12,991 nt of DNA, taken from NCBI GenBank assembly GCA_050480705.1, contig JBJHAX010000054.1, forward strand, positions 1 to 12,991, in the 5' to 3' direction. This document shows, piece by piece, positions 6,654-12,991 of this stretch. The translations under genes were made by a program, and so were the position numbers. Position 1 is the first letter of the stretch. Every line of letters starts with the position of its first letter. Below the pieces are notes generated by a model that saw nothing but the letters and a program-made list of their open reading frames with translations, was not told the origin of the DNA and made no database searches. This stretch comes from JBJHAX01 sp050480705 (GTDB lineage Bacteria; Actinomycetota; Nitriliruptoria; Nitriliruptorales; Nitriliruptoraceae).

Positions 6654-7031
6654 TCATGACGGGTCGAGCAGGTCCATGCGCAGGTACTCGCTGATGCGCA
6701 GGATGCGCGGCGGACGCCGAACTCCTTCACTGACGGCGCCCCACATTTCCTCGTCGGAGATCAGTCGCGGGGAGGTGAGTTCGACGTCTCGTCCGTCGAT
6801 ACGCAAGGTGGCGCTGCCGGCTGCCAGCACATTGCGGACCCAGTCGGATTGTGAGCTGTAGACGAGGATGAAGACGTATCCGCCTTCGACGGGGTGTGCA
6901 TCGAGCGGCGTGCGGTGCAACGCGCCCGAGATGCGTCCGACGTGGGTCAGCACGGGCCGCGCACCGCGCCGCAGTTCGAGGGGGTTGAACACCCGCCTGT
7001 TGATCCGCGTCCACCATCGAGGCATCGGCAT
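6654..7031 (-). CDS. Deazaflavin (F420)-dependent nitroreductase/quinone reductase family protein
   Basis: This 125-residue protein resembles the DUF385/Ddn-like family, split-barrel proteins that use reduced coenzyme F420 or a related deazaflavin to reduce quinones, nitro compounds or other acceptors. Landmarks are the N-terminal PRWWTRINRRVFNPLE, then VLTHVGRISGALHRTPLDA (the strand with TxGRxSGxxxRTP where the cofactor phosphate is bound), GGYVFILVYSSQSDWVRNVLAAG, quoted in two parts as GGYVFILVY and SDWVRNVLAAG, and the final LTSPRLI. Length is slightly below the usual 130-150 residues. The ATG at 7031 has GGGA seven bases upstream; a second ATG two codons later (7025) is possible. F420 use is common in Actinobacteria and supports the taxonomic guess. 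The gene lies downstream of a strong terminator hairpin on its own strand, so it probably has its own promoter. The substrate is unknown. Confidence 0.85.
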   Translation of the reverse strand: MPMPRWWTRINRRVFNPLELRRGARPVLTHVGRISGALHRTPLDAHPVEGGYVFILVYSSQSDWVRNVLAAGSATLRIDGRDVELTSPRLISDEEMWGAVSEGVRRPPRILRISEYLRMDLLDPS

Positions 7032-7074
7032 CGTGCGTCCCGTTCACGCCGTCGACGGATCCTGCCACAACGAC

Positions 7075-7111
7075 AGGGCCGCGTCGCGTGAACGAAGCGC
7101 GACGCGGCCCT
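7075..7111 (-). terminator. Strong intrinsic-type terminator after the lipoprotein gene
   Basis: A perfect 14-bp stem (7075-7088 with 7098-7111, core GGGCCGCGTCGCG) encloses a 9-base loop. On the minus strand it begins 24 bases after the lipoprotein stop and is followed by TGTCGTTGTGG, a modest T-rich tail. It should end the lipoprotein transcript and separate it from the deazaflavin-type gene downstream. Confidence 0.85.
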
Positions 7112-7135
7112 CGACGTGTCTGTGGACGCTGCCGG

Positions 7136-7906
7136 TCAGCCGGTGGGAATCTGCATCACCTCAGCAGGCGGTTCGAACAGCGACGGGTCCGGGTCGCTGA
7201 TCGAGATCGCTTCGATCGAGTACGGGCCTTCGTCGGTCACCGCGTTGTTGCGCAGCATCACGCCGGTCTCACGGTCGAGGCAGAACTCGATGTTGCTGAC
7301 CGTCGGGACGCCGTCGGTGTGAATGCAGATCACGGAGCGTCCGAGAATCTCGTCAGTGGTGACGTCGGTCGTCGCCGGGTCGAGCCCCAATGCGGCGAGA
7401 TCCTCGTTGTCGAAGATGTTCTGGAACGGGTCCTGTCCCGCCATGGCGCTGACGTCGCCCGGCAGGCACTGCCAGCCTTCGCCAGGAGCGTTGACGCACA
7501 TCACGTTCGTGGAGCCGTAGATCGCCTGGAAGGTGCCCTCGGGCGTGTCGACCCGGTAGACCTTGTCTGGCGGGCTGTGTGCGATCGTCAGCTGGGCGGA
7601 TCCTGAAGCCTGGGCGTCGTGCCACTCGTAGACGACCTGGACGGCGCCAACGTCACCGTCGAGCTGAGCGAGTGCCTCCTCGGGCGTGACACCGTTGCCG
7701 TTCGGGTCTTCCTCGGCGTCCTCGGACGCATCGGCCTCGTCCGGCGCGCCGGACTCTTCGGCGCCGTCAGCGTCATCTTCGGCGCCGGTGTCGACGACCG
7801 CGAGACCTCCGTTGTCTTCTTCCTCGTCGCTGGCACAGGCGTTGAAGATGATGGACAGGGCGGTGAACACCACGAGACCGAACTGGCGGCGGGTGGTGCG
7901 CAGCAT
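7136..7906 (-). CDS. Predicted secreted lipoprotein with acidic linker
   Basis: This 256-residue protein has a basic N-terminus (RTTRRQ), a hydrophobic stretch (residues 9-21) and a cysteine at 24 preceded by FNA, a degenerate lipobox; it is probably lipid-anchored on the outside of the membrane. TRRQF at 5-9 resembles a twin-arginine motif, so Tat export is possible. Residues 26-78 are extremely acidic and rich in Asp, Glu, Ala and Gly, looking like a flexible tether. The remaining domain (about 80-256) has four cysteines in two pairs, C137/C147 and C194/C209, suggesting disulfides, and an ending (SDPDPSLFEPP) reminiscent of LolA/LppX-like lipid-binding folds; that resemblance is weak. The ATG at 7906 is chosen because GGAGG (complement of 7912-7916) sits five bases upstream, overlapping an alternative ATG at 7918. 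A strong terminator follows the gene. The ligand is unknown. Confidence 0.75.
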   Translation of the reverse strand: MLRTTRRQFGLVVFTALSIIFNACASDEEEDNGGLAVVDTGAEDDADGAEESGAPDEADASEDAEEDPNGNGVTPEEALAQLDGDVGAVQVVYEWHDAQASGSAQLTIAHSPPDKVYRVDTPEGTFQAIYGSTNVMCVNAPGEGWQCLPGDVSAMAGQDPFQNIFDNEDLAALGLDPATTDVTTDEILGRSVICIHTDGVPTVSNIEFCLDRETGVMLRNNAVTDEGPYSIEAISISDPDPSLFEPPAEVMQIPTG

Positions 7907-7973
7907 GGGTACCTCCATTGCTCAGGGAGCTGGCTGGCGTCGTGTCGTGGTCGATGAGGAACGTGAATCCGCC

Positions 7974-7979
7974 ACCGTA
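7974..7979 (-). promoter_or_regulatory. Candidate -10 element (TACGGT) of the lipoprotein gene
   Basis: On the minus strand TACGGT fits TAnnnT and would give a leader of about 60 bases. With a 17-base spacer the -35 would be TGGCGA, matching TTGACA at only three positions. This is a weak prediction, supported mainly by its place in the 152-bp gap before the lipoprotein gene. Confidence 0.25.
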
Positions 7980-8058
7980 GGCAACCTGCCGTGAGCTCGC
8001 CACCAACCCGGATGGAGCAGCCACGCACAGTGACGAAGGCGACCGGGAGCCGGAGTCC

Positions 8059-8718
8059 TCAGGCCCCTCTGGAACGCCGCGTGAGCCAGTAGGCGCTGAC
8101 GGCGACCTCTCGGATGCCCATACGCCGGATTCCCGGATCCGCGGTCGATTCGATCGAGCGATGCAGGCGCTCGACGTGGAACGCTTCCCCGAAGCGGCGT
8201 TCGACCTCGCCGGGTGTGGCCACCACGCCACGTGTTGTCGCTGCGAGCCAGCCTGGTGACAGCATGCGGGGATGACCGGGTAGCTCCCACTGGTGCTGGT
8301 ACATGCCGCCGCCGGGCGCGACCAACGCCGTGAGGCGTTCGGCGTAGGCGGTGCGTGCACGCTCGCCGAACAGACTCATCAGCAATCCGCGATCCACGAC
8401 GACGTCGAAGGTTCCCAGTTGCGTATCGAGATCCGTCACGTCGCCTTGCAGCAACGTGGCCTGCACACCTGCAGCTTCGAATTTGGCGCGCGCGCGTGCC
8501 AGCGCGCGAGGTGCGAGATCGATGCCGGTGGCGTCGAAACCGAGTCGGGCCAGGGCGACGATGTTGTCGCCGGTGCCGCAGCCGACGTCGAGCGCACGGC
8601 CGGGACCGTGTATCCCGCGTGATTCGAGGGCCGTGAGAAGCAGCGGATCAGGCCGATCGAGATCCCATGAGGGAGACCGCCGGTACATGCGGTCCCAGAA
8701 CCGTGCGGTCATGCGCAT
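8059..8718 (-). CDS. Class I SAM-dependent methyltransferase
   Basis: This 219-residue cytoplasmic enzyme should transfer a methyl group from S-adenosylmethionine. Motif I is ALDVGCGTGDN (42-52), the acidic residue that binds the ribose is D67 in GIDLAPRAL, GDVTDLD (92-98) follows, and motif IV is FDVVVDRGLLM (104-114). The N-terminal RFWDRMYRRSPSWDLDRPDP is typical of small methyltransferases related to thiopurine methyltransferase-like and tellurite-resistance (TehB-like) proteins; FWDxxY...W is the usual entry region. The substrate cannot be told. The ATG at 8718 has GGAG seven bases upstream on this strand; a second ATG lies two codons in. It sits 45 bases after the orphan 94-aa gene, same strand, so they may share a transcript. 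No stretch resembling an RNA- or DNA-binding extension is seen. Confidence 0.9.
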   Translation of the reverse strand: MRMTARFWDRMYRRSPSWDLDRPDPLLLTALESRGIHGPGRALDVGCGTGDNIVALARLGFDATGIDLAPRALARARAKFEAAGVQATLLQGDVTDLDTQLGTFDVVVDRGLLMSLFGERARTAYAERLTALVAPGGGMYQHQWELPGHPRMLSPGWLAATTRGVVATPGEVERRFGEAFHVERLHRSIESTADPGIRRMGIREVAVSAYWLTRRSRGA

Positions 8719-8763
8719 GCGTTGTCTCCGCGAGCCCGACCCGGCGCTCGCCAGCCTTCACGA

Positions 8764-9048
8764 TCAGGTGTCCGCCTGGTCGGGGTCATCGCCTCGGAGC
8801 GGGTAGGGGTCGACGTCGCCGTGCAGGTAGGCGAGCGGATCTCCCTGTCCGTCGGGCAGTTCGCGGATCTCGACGCCGTCGACGACGCACGTGTCGAGGG
8901 TCACCTCGCCACCGACCGACAGGACGTGATCCATCGCCCGATCCAGCAGCTCCCGGTCGACGGCGAGCGAGGCGACCTGCGACACGCCGAAGCGCGTCCG
9001 TGCGTCGTTGATCAGCTGGCTGACAAGGGTGATCGCAGTGGGCTCCAT
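8764..9048 (-). CDS. Hypothetical 94-residue protein
   Basis: I do not recognise this protein. It is small, soluble and acidic, beginning MEPTAITLVSQLINDARTRF with a helical N-terminal half (QLINDAR, then LAVDRELLDRAMDHVL), followed by GGEVTLDTCVVDGVEIRELP and a tail rich in Asp, Gly and Pro that looks disordered. There is one cysteine and no signal peptide or membrane segment. The frame stays open far upstream, but that part is Arg/Pro-rich and overlaps the sigma factor gene, so the ATG at 9048 is the sensible start; no good ribosome binding site precedes it. It is divergent from the sigma factor (177 bp between starts) and 45 bp upstream of the methyltransferase gene. A role as a partner of either is possible but unsupported. 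Confidence 0.6.
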   Translation of the reverse strand: MEPTAITLVSQLINDARTRFGVSQVASLAVDRELLDRAMDHVLSVGGEVTLDTCVVDGVEIRELPDGQGDPLAYLHGDVDPYPLRGDDPDQADT

Positions 9049-9183
9049 GGGTGCAACGTAGGGATTGATCCACGCCGGCGCGAGGGGCAACGACGGGCGA
9101 CATCCGCCACACTGCGCAATAGGTTGGCAGGGATCACGGGTTGTGCGCACGCGGGAGGCCGGACCCCGGTGCGAAGGATCGCT

Positions 9184-9209
9184 CGCCCGGCAGCTCGACA
9201 CGCCGGGCG
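9184..9209 (+). promoter_or_regulatory. Hairpin just before the sigma factor ribosome binding site
   Basis: CGCCCGGC (9184-9191) pairs perfectly with GCCGGGCG (9202-9209) around a 10-base loop. The stem ends five bases before the AGGGGAG ribosome binding site at 9215-9221. On the sigma factor mRNA it would form a stable structure right next to the start, and could also be a DNA-level operator in this divergent region. The function is inferred. Confidence 0.45.
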
Positions 9210-9225
9210 CCCACAGGGGAGTGAC

Positions 9226-10254
9226 ATGTCGAAGGCGGCACCGACCTCGGCGCCATCCACGACCGGCGGGGATCAACCAGGCGGATTCGAGACCCAGCTC
9301 GAGTCGTATCGGCGGGAGCTGACCGGGTACTGCTACCGGATGCTCGGATCGGCCTTCGACGCCGACGATGCCGTGCAGGAAGCGATGCAGCGTGCCTGGC
9401 GGGGCGCCGACGGTTTCGATGGGCGCGCCTCGCTTCGCACCTGGCTGTACCGCATCGCAACCAATGTGTGTATCGACATGCTGCGCGGTCGCAAGCGCCG
9501 GGCGCGTCCGATTGAACTCGCACCGGCGTCGACGGTCGCGACGGCGCAATTGACCCGTGCACCACAGGACACCTGGCTCGAGCCCGTGCCCGACCACCTC
9601 GTGACGACGGCGGAGGATCCGGCCGAACTCGCCGCGCAGCGCGACACGATCCGGCTCGCGTTCGTCGCCGCGCTGCAGCTGCTGCCGGCCCGCCAACGAG
9701 CCGTCCTGCTGCTGTGCGACGTGCTGCGGTGGCCTGCCGCTGACGTCGCCGCACTACTCGACACCAGTGTCGCAGCGGTCAACAGCGCGCTGCAGCGTGC
9801 CCGAGCGACGCTCGCCGACCACCCGATCCGCCATACCGACGTGCTCGACGAACTCGACGCCGAGCAGCGTGAGTTGCTCGACCGGTTCGTCGACGCCTTC
9901 GAACGCTACGACATGGAGCTGTTCGCCTCGCTGCTCCACGAGGACGCCATCCAGTCCATGCCGCCCTACGAGCTGTGGCTGCAGGGGCGCGACGAAGTCG
10001 TCGGCTGGATGCTCGGGCCCGGTGCCGAATGCCGCGGGTCCCGGCTGCTCCCCACGGTCGCGAACGGCACACCCGCCTGGGGGCAGTACCGGCCGAGCGG
10101 ACCCAGCGGGCAGCACCGCGCCTGGGCGTTGCAGGTCATCGAGATCGCTCAGGGCCGCATCGTCGCATGCAACGCCTTCCTCGATGTCGAGCGCTGGTTT
10201 CCCATGTTCGGTCTGCCACTGGAACTCGACAGTCACGCGCCACATGGTGGATGA
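9226..10254 (+). CDS. ECF-type RNA polymerase sigma factor with C-terminal SnoaL-like domain (SigG-like)
   Basis: This 342-residue sigma-70 family protein directs RNA polymerase to a subset of promoters. Region 2 is at about 21-95 (RELTGYCYRMLGSAFDADDAVQ in part, then RTWLYRIATNVCIDMLRGRKRR), region 4 at about 140-195 (LPARQRAVLLLCDVL, then VAALLDTSVAAVNSALQRAR). Between them is TWLEPVPD (116-123), characteristic of the SigG/sigma-70 x5 type (TIGR02960). Residues from about 213 to 330 form a SnoaL-like domain (LLDRFVDAFERYDMELFASLLHEDA). In related extended ECF factors this extension controls activity in place of a separate anti-sigma factor, and none is encoded alongside here. The ATG at 9226 has AGGGGAG at 9215-9221, four bases upstream. 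A stable hairpin lies just before that site. It is divergent from the orphan 94-aa gene and followed, 81 bases on, by the Asp-box propeller gene. Confidence 0.92.
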   Translation: MSKAAPTSAPSTTGGDQPGGFETQLESYRRELTGYCYRMLGSAFDADDAVQEAMQRAWRGADGFDGRASLRTWLYRIATNVCIDMLRGRKRRARPIELAPASTVATAQLTRAPQDTWLEPVPDHLVTTAEDPAELAAQRDTIRLAFVAALQLLPARQRAVLLLCDVLRWPAADVAALLDTSVAAVNSALQRARATLADHPIRHTDVLDELDAEQRELLDRFVDAFERYDMELFASLLHEDAIQSMPPYELWLQGRDEVVGWMLGPGAECRGSRLLPTVANGTPAWGQYRPSGPSGQHRAWALQVIEIAQGRIVACNAFLDVERWFPMFGLPLELDSHAPHGG

Positions 10255-10335
10255 CCGATGAATCTGATCCTGCCCGTGCGTCAACCCTGACGACGGCCCG
10301 CGCGGGTCGGCGACGTGGCGAAACGACGAGACGAG

Positions 10336-11427
10336 ATGACCATGATGACGCTGGTGCTCATCGGGACGCGCAAGGGGCTCTTCATCGCCACGAGCGAGGA
10401 CCGGCGAACCTGGCAACTCGAAGGCCCCGCACTGCCCAACGAAGGGGTCAGTTCGGTCGCGATCGACACCCGGGGTGACACGCCACGGCTGTTCGCCGGC
10501 GGTGCGAGCTGGTTCTTCGGGCCGTTCCTGGTGCGCTCCGACGACCTCGGCGGCAGTTGGCACGATCCCGAACATGCGCCGCTCGCATTCCCCGAGGACA
10601 CCGGCGCAGCCATCGCCAACGTCTGGCAGATCACCCCCGACAGCACGAAGCGCCCGGGAGTGGTGTGGGCGGGAACCGAACCTTCGGCGTTATGGCGAAG
10701 CGACGATGGCGGTGCAACGTTCTCGCTGGTGCGCGGGCTGTGGGACCACCCGCACCGCGAGAACTGGCAGCCCGGTGGCGGTGGCCAGATGGTGCACACG
10801 ATCCTGCCGCACCCGACTGACGCGCAGCGCATCACGGTCGGGATGTCGACCGGCGGCGTGTACCGCTCCGTCGACGGAGGCGACAGTTGGGTGGCGTCCA
10901 ACGACGGGATCACCGCCGACTACCAGCCCGAACCACCGCCACCGTGGGGGTTCTGCATCCACAAGGTCGCACGCGATGCCGTGGTCCCCGAGACGCTGGT
11001 CACCCAGCATCACGGCGGCGTCTACCGCTCGACCGACGATGGCGCGACCTGGAAGGCGATCGACGACGGGCTGCCGAGCGACTTCGGGTTCCCGATCGTC
11101 GCTCATCCGCGTACAGCCGACACCGCCTGGGTGTTCCCCGTCGACGCCGAGCAGGGTCGCGTGCCCCCCGAGGCGCGATGTGCGGTGCACCGCACCCGTG
11201 ACGGCGGTGCGACATGGGAGGCGCTGACCGACGGCCTGCCCGACGCGCCGTTCTACGCGGCGGTGCTGCGTGACGCGATGACGGTCGACGACCAGGACCC
11301 GGCTGGCGTCTATCTCGGCACCCGTGACGGGTGCGTGTACGCCAGCTCCGACGAAGGGGACACCTGGACCGAGATCGCCCGCCACCTGCCCGACGTGTTC
11401 TGCGTTCGGGCCGCCACCATCACGTGA
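10336..11427 (+). CDS. Cytoplasmic Asp-box (BNR/WD40-YVTN-like) beta-propeller protein
   Basis: This 363-residue protein contains six Asp boxes (S/T-x-D-x-G-x-T/S-W/F): SDDLGGSW, SDDGGATF, SVDGGDSW, STDDGATW, TRDGGATW and SSDEGDTW, spread over the whole length. They are typical of sialidase/VPS10/photosystem-assembly-like propellers. It begins LVLIGTRKGLFIATSEDRRTW, here LVLIGTRKGLFIA and SEDRRTW, with no signal peptide, so it is likely cytoplasmic. I do not see the arginine triad and RIP motif of true sialidases, so catalysis on sialic acid is unlikely; a binding or scaffold role, or an unknown hydrolase, is more plausible. The start is uncertain among ATGs at 10336, 10342 and 10345; a weak GA-rich site precedes them. 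The MoaD-like gene follows after 10 bases, strongly suggesting cotranscription and perhaps joint function. The sigma factor gene ends 81 bases upstream. Confidence 0.85.
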   Translation: MTMMTLVLIGTRKGLFIATSEDRRTWQLEGPALPNEGVSSVAIDTRGDTPRLFAGGASWFFGPFLVRSDDLGGSWHDPEHAPLAFPEDTGAAIANVWQITPDSTKRPGVVWAGTEPSALWRSDDGGATFSLVRGLWDHPHRENWQPGGGGQMVHTILPHPTDAQRITVGMSTGGVYRSVDGGDSWVASNDGITADYQPEPPPPWGFCIHKVARDAVVPETLVTQHHGGVYRSTDDGATWKAIDDGLPSDFGFPIVAHPRTADTAWVFPVDAEQGRVPPEARCAVHRTRDGGATWEALTDGLPDAPFYAAVLRDAMTVDDQDPAGVYLGTRDGCVYASSDEGDTWTEIARHLPDVFCVRAATIT

Positions 11428-11437
11428 GCGCCACGCC

Positions 11438-11728
11438 GTGCAGGTGACCGTGCGGCTCGGGGCGGCCCTTCGGACCTACGCCGACGGGGATGCCGAGCTC
11501 GACGTCGACCTGCCCGACGACGCTGATGTCGGCGACGTCCTCGACGTGCTGGCCGCCCGCTACCCGGCGGTCGAGCGCCGCATACGCGACGAGATGGGCC
11601 TGCTGCGTCCCCATGTGAACGTCTTCGTGGACGGCGATCCGGTCGCGAGACGCACCGGGGTGACGGCGGCGCTCCACGACGACGCTGACGTGCTCATCCT
11701 GCCGGCAGTGTCGGGCGGCGCGGCATGA
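11438..11728 (+). CDS. MoaD/ThiS-like ubiquitin-fold sulfur-carrier protein
   Basis: This 96-residue protein has the beta-grasp pattern of MoaD/ThiS: VTVRLGAALRTYADG at the start, a helix with VGDVLDVLAARYPAVERRI, VNVFVDGDPV, and the closing DDADVLILPAVSGG. In MoaD and ThiS the C-terminal glycine pair is adenylated and loaded with sulfur for molybdopterin or thiamine synthesis. Here the diglycine is followed by two alanines, so the protein ends GGAA; it would need trimming or it does another job. No other molybdopterin or thiamine gene is nearby. The GTG at 11438 is used; another GTG at 11444 would give a more usual MTVRL start. Neither has a strong ribosome binding site, which fits translational coupling to the propeller gene that ends 10 bases upstream. 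The gene converges on the WD40-OmpA gene. Confidence 0.85.
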   Translation: MQVTVRLGAALRTYADGDAELDVDLPDDADVGDVLDVLAARYPAVERRIRDEMGLLRPHVNVFVDGDPVARRTGVTAALHDDADVLILPAVSGGAA

Positions 11729-11764
11729 CGCCGACGCCGCCCGCAGCCGTGGGCACCGCGCGTG

Positions 11765-12991
11765 TCACGGGCACCCTGGCGCGTCGATCTCGATCTCGAC
11801 CCGCCGGTTGATCGCACCGGCGCCTTCGAGGAAGCGCCCGTCGCCGTCGACGTCGTCGACCTTCAACTCGCCAGCGCCGCGGCCGTCGGTGTCGAGCGTC
11901 CAGCCGTCGACGCCGTTGGCCTCCATCCAGTCGGTGAACCAGTCGGCCACCGCGGCCGCCCGGTCACGTGACAACTGCAGGTTGGATGCGGCGTCCCCCC
12001 GGCTGTCGGTGTGGCCCACGAAGGTCAACGTCGCGTCAGGCGTGTCGTCCGCGAGGTGGTGCGCCAGTTCGCTCAGCGACGCATCGGCGCCGGCCAGCAG
12101 CACGGCGCTGCCCGTGTCGAAGAGCACGTCGCCCGGCAGCGGCAACGGTTCGCACACGGGCCGAGGCGGCGCGACGAGTTCCTCCGCGCCGTCGAGCCGC
12201 CACACGTCGACCGTGCCGTCGCTCCAGCCGAACGCGACATGGCCGCCGTCGTGGCCGAACGCCGTCGAGGTCGGACGGGCATGCAGACCTGCTGCAGCCA
12301 CCTCGTCGATCGTGAAACGGACCTGCTGGCGTTCGACGTCGACGATCTGTGTCGCAGCGTTGCCGGCCACCGCGAGCAAACGGCCGTCGGGGGAGAAGGA
12401 GAGGTCACGCACGCGTTCAGCGACCGCGAACTCGCCCTCGATCGCGCCGTCGGTCGTCGACCACACACGCAGCATGTGCGCACCGTCGATGCGTACGGCG
12501 CCGACCATCTGTGCGCCATCAGGAGTGAACGCGAACGCCGCAGTTGACAGCCCGCAGGAACCGTCGCCCGTCTCGAGCTCGAGTTCGTGGACGACCGCCG
12601 ACGAGCCGAGGTCCCAGGCGCGAACCGTGCAGTCGAAATGTGTGACGGCGAGCAGCCCGCCCGTGGCGTCGAACGCCACCGCGGCGACCGCATCCGCGCC
12701 GGCCACCTCGAGCGTGTCGACGACGGCGACATCATTCGTGTCGACGATGCTGACCGCGCCACCACGGTTGCCGAGCGCGATCAGCTCCCCGCCGGGTGCG
12801 TAGGCGAGGTAGGTGTCGTATCCCTCGCCGACGGTGGCGACCTCTTCGCCGGTCGACGTGTCGAACACGTGCGCGCCGTACAAGGCGATGCCGACTGCCA
12901 GCCGGTCGCCGTCGGGAGAAAACGCGAGGCTGCGGGGCCCGGTGCGGGTCACGTACGCGTCGAGCAGGAAGCCGTCGGCGAACTGGTGGGT
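11765..12991 (-). CDS. WD40-repeat/OmpA-domain fusion protein (5' end beyond window)
   Basis: This frame is open to the right edge; 408 residues are visible and the start is not. The first ~285 residues hold at least six WD40/YVTN-like blades, each with an FSPDG-type turn and a closing D-type strand (for example SLAFSPDGDRLAVG, AVAFDATGGLLAVT...VRAWD, DLSFSPDGRLLAVAG, FGWSDGTVDVWRL). The last ~120 form an OmpA-like peptidoglycan-binding domain: PLPGDVLFDTGSAVL, FVGHTDSRGDAASNLQLSRDRAAAV and NRRVEIEI, the second given in parts as FVGHTDSRGD and NLQLSRDRAAAV. The aspartate in GHTD and the arginine in LSRDR fit the diaminopimelate-binding pair. The protein is probably exported or membrane-tethered so that the OmpA domain meets the cell wall; any signal lies outside the window. 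A GTG at 12952 is in frame but sits inside a blade, so it is not the likely start. Confidence 0.88.
   Translation of the reverse strand, partial: THQFADGFLLDAYVTRTGPRSLAFSPDGDRLAVGIALYGAHVFDTSTGEEVATVGEGYDTYLAYAPGGELIALGNRGGAVSIVDTNDVAVVDTLEVAGADAVAAVAFDATGGLLAVTHFDCTVRAWDLGSSAVVHELELETGDGSCGLSTAAFAFTPDGAQMVGAVRIDGAHMLRVWSTTDGAIEGEFAVAERVRDLSFSPDGRLLAVAGNAATQIVDVERQQVRFTIDEVAAAGLHARPTSTAFGHDGGHVAFGWSDGTVDVWRLDGAEELVAPPRPVCEPLPLPGDVLFDTGSAVLLAGADASLSELAHHLADDTPDATLTFVGHTDSRGDAASNLQLSRDRAAAVADWFTDWMEANGVDGWTLDTDGRGAGELKVDDVDGDGRFLEGAGAINRRVEIEIDAPGCP

Noticed and set aside
8722..9225. N-terminal extension of the sigma factor frame
   Set aside because: It runs antisense through the orphan 94-aa gene and has no sigma-like sequence. 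The ATG at 9226 follows a strong AGGGGAG.
10336..11427. Calling the Asp-box protein a sialidase
   Set aside because: Asp boxes are structural turns shared by many propellers. The arginine triad and RIP motif of sialidases are not seen, and there is no export signal.
11729..11764. Terminator or repeat element between the MoaD-like and WD40-OmpA genes
   Set aside because: GGGCACC occurs twice in direct orientation and CGTGTCACG is a tiny palindrome; neither makes a stable hairpin.

Overview
The window reads as a piece of an assembled environmental genome, most likely from a high-GC actinobacterium. An Acidimicrobiia/Ilumatobacter-like origin is an inference from gene content: a deazaflavin (F420)-type oxidoreductase, DUF2652 and DUF1801 proteins, a SigG-like sigma factor with a SnoaL tail, and codons ending almost always in G or C. 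The first ~640 bases look foreign. They encode part of an Fe-S/FAD sulfite-reductase-type flavoprotein of a kind known from Planctomycetes, with clearly weaker GC3 bias. This piece runs in frame, without a stop, into the middle of a sensor histidine kinase. Both proteins are cut at the join, and ten N follow at 1373-1382, so the left end is most simply an assembly chimera plus a scaffold gap.

Layout. 3-638: flavoprotein fragment (+). 639-1372: histidine kinase C-terminal fragment (+). 1373-1382: gap. 1416-2576: DUF2652 (cyclase-like) plus SRPBCC protein (+). 2577-2913: intergenic leader with a hairpin. 2914-4293: DEAD-box RNA helicase with an RG-rich tail (+). 4365-4778: DUF1801 protein (-). 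4816-6015: LuxR-type regulator (-), divergent across a palindromic operator candidate from a SnoaL/NTF2-like protein at 6165-6590 (+). 6654-7031: deazaflavin-dependent oxidoreductase-like protein (-). 7075-7111: strong terminator hairpin. 7136-7906: acidic lipoprotein (-). 8059-8718: SAM methyltransferase (-). 8764-9048: orphan 94-aa protein (-). 9226-10254: ECF sigma factor with SnoaL domain (+). 10336-11427: Asp-box propeller protein (+). 11438-11728: MoaD/ThiS-like protein ending GGAA (+). 11765-12991: WD40-OmpA fusion (-), open at the right edge.

How the genes may work together. Most of the window is a set of small, loosely connected units rather than one pathway. The better-supported units are: (i) the LuxR regulator, its divergent SnoaL-like neighbour and the DUF1801 gene 37 bp downstream of the regulator; (ii) the Asp-box propeller and MoaD-like pair, 10 bp apart and downstream of the sigma factor; (iii) a possible pairing of the histidine kinase and the DUF2652 protein, weakened by the gap between them. 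I see no CRISPR array, tRNA, rRNA, transposase or phage gene. The most interesting items are the cytoplasmic Asp-box propeller/MoaD-like pair with its non-terminal diglycine, the DUF2652 protein as a degenerate class III cyclase, the WD40-OmpA fusion, and the 16-bp palindrome between the LuxR and SnoaL genes.
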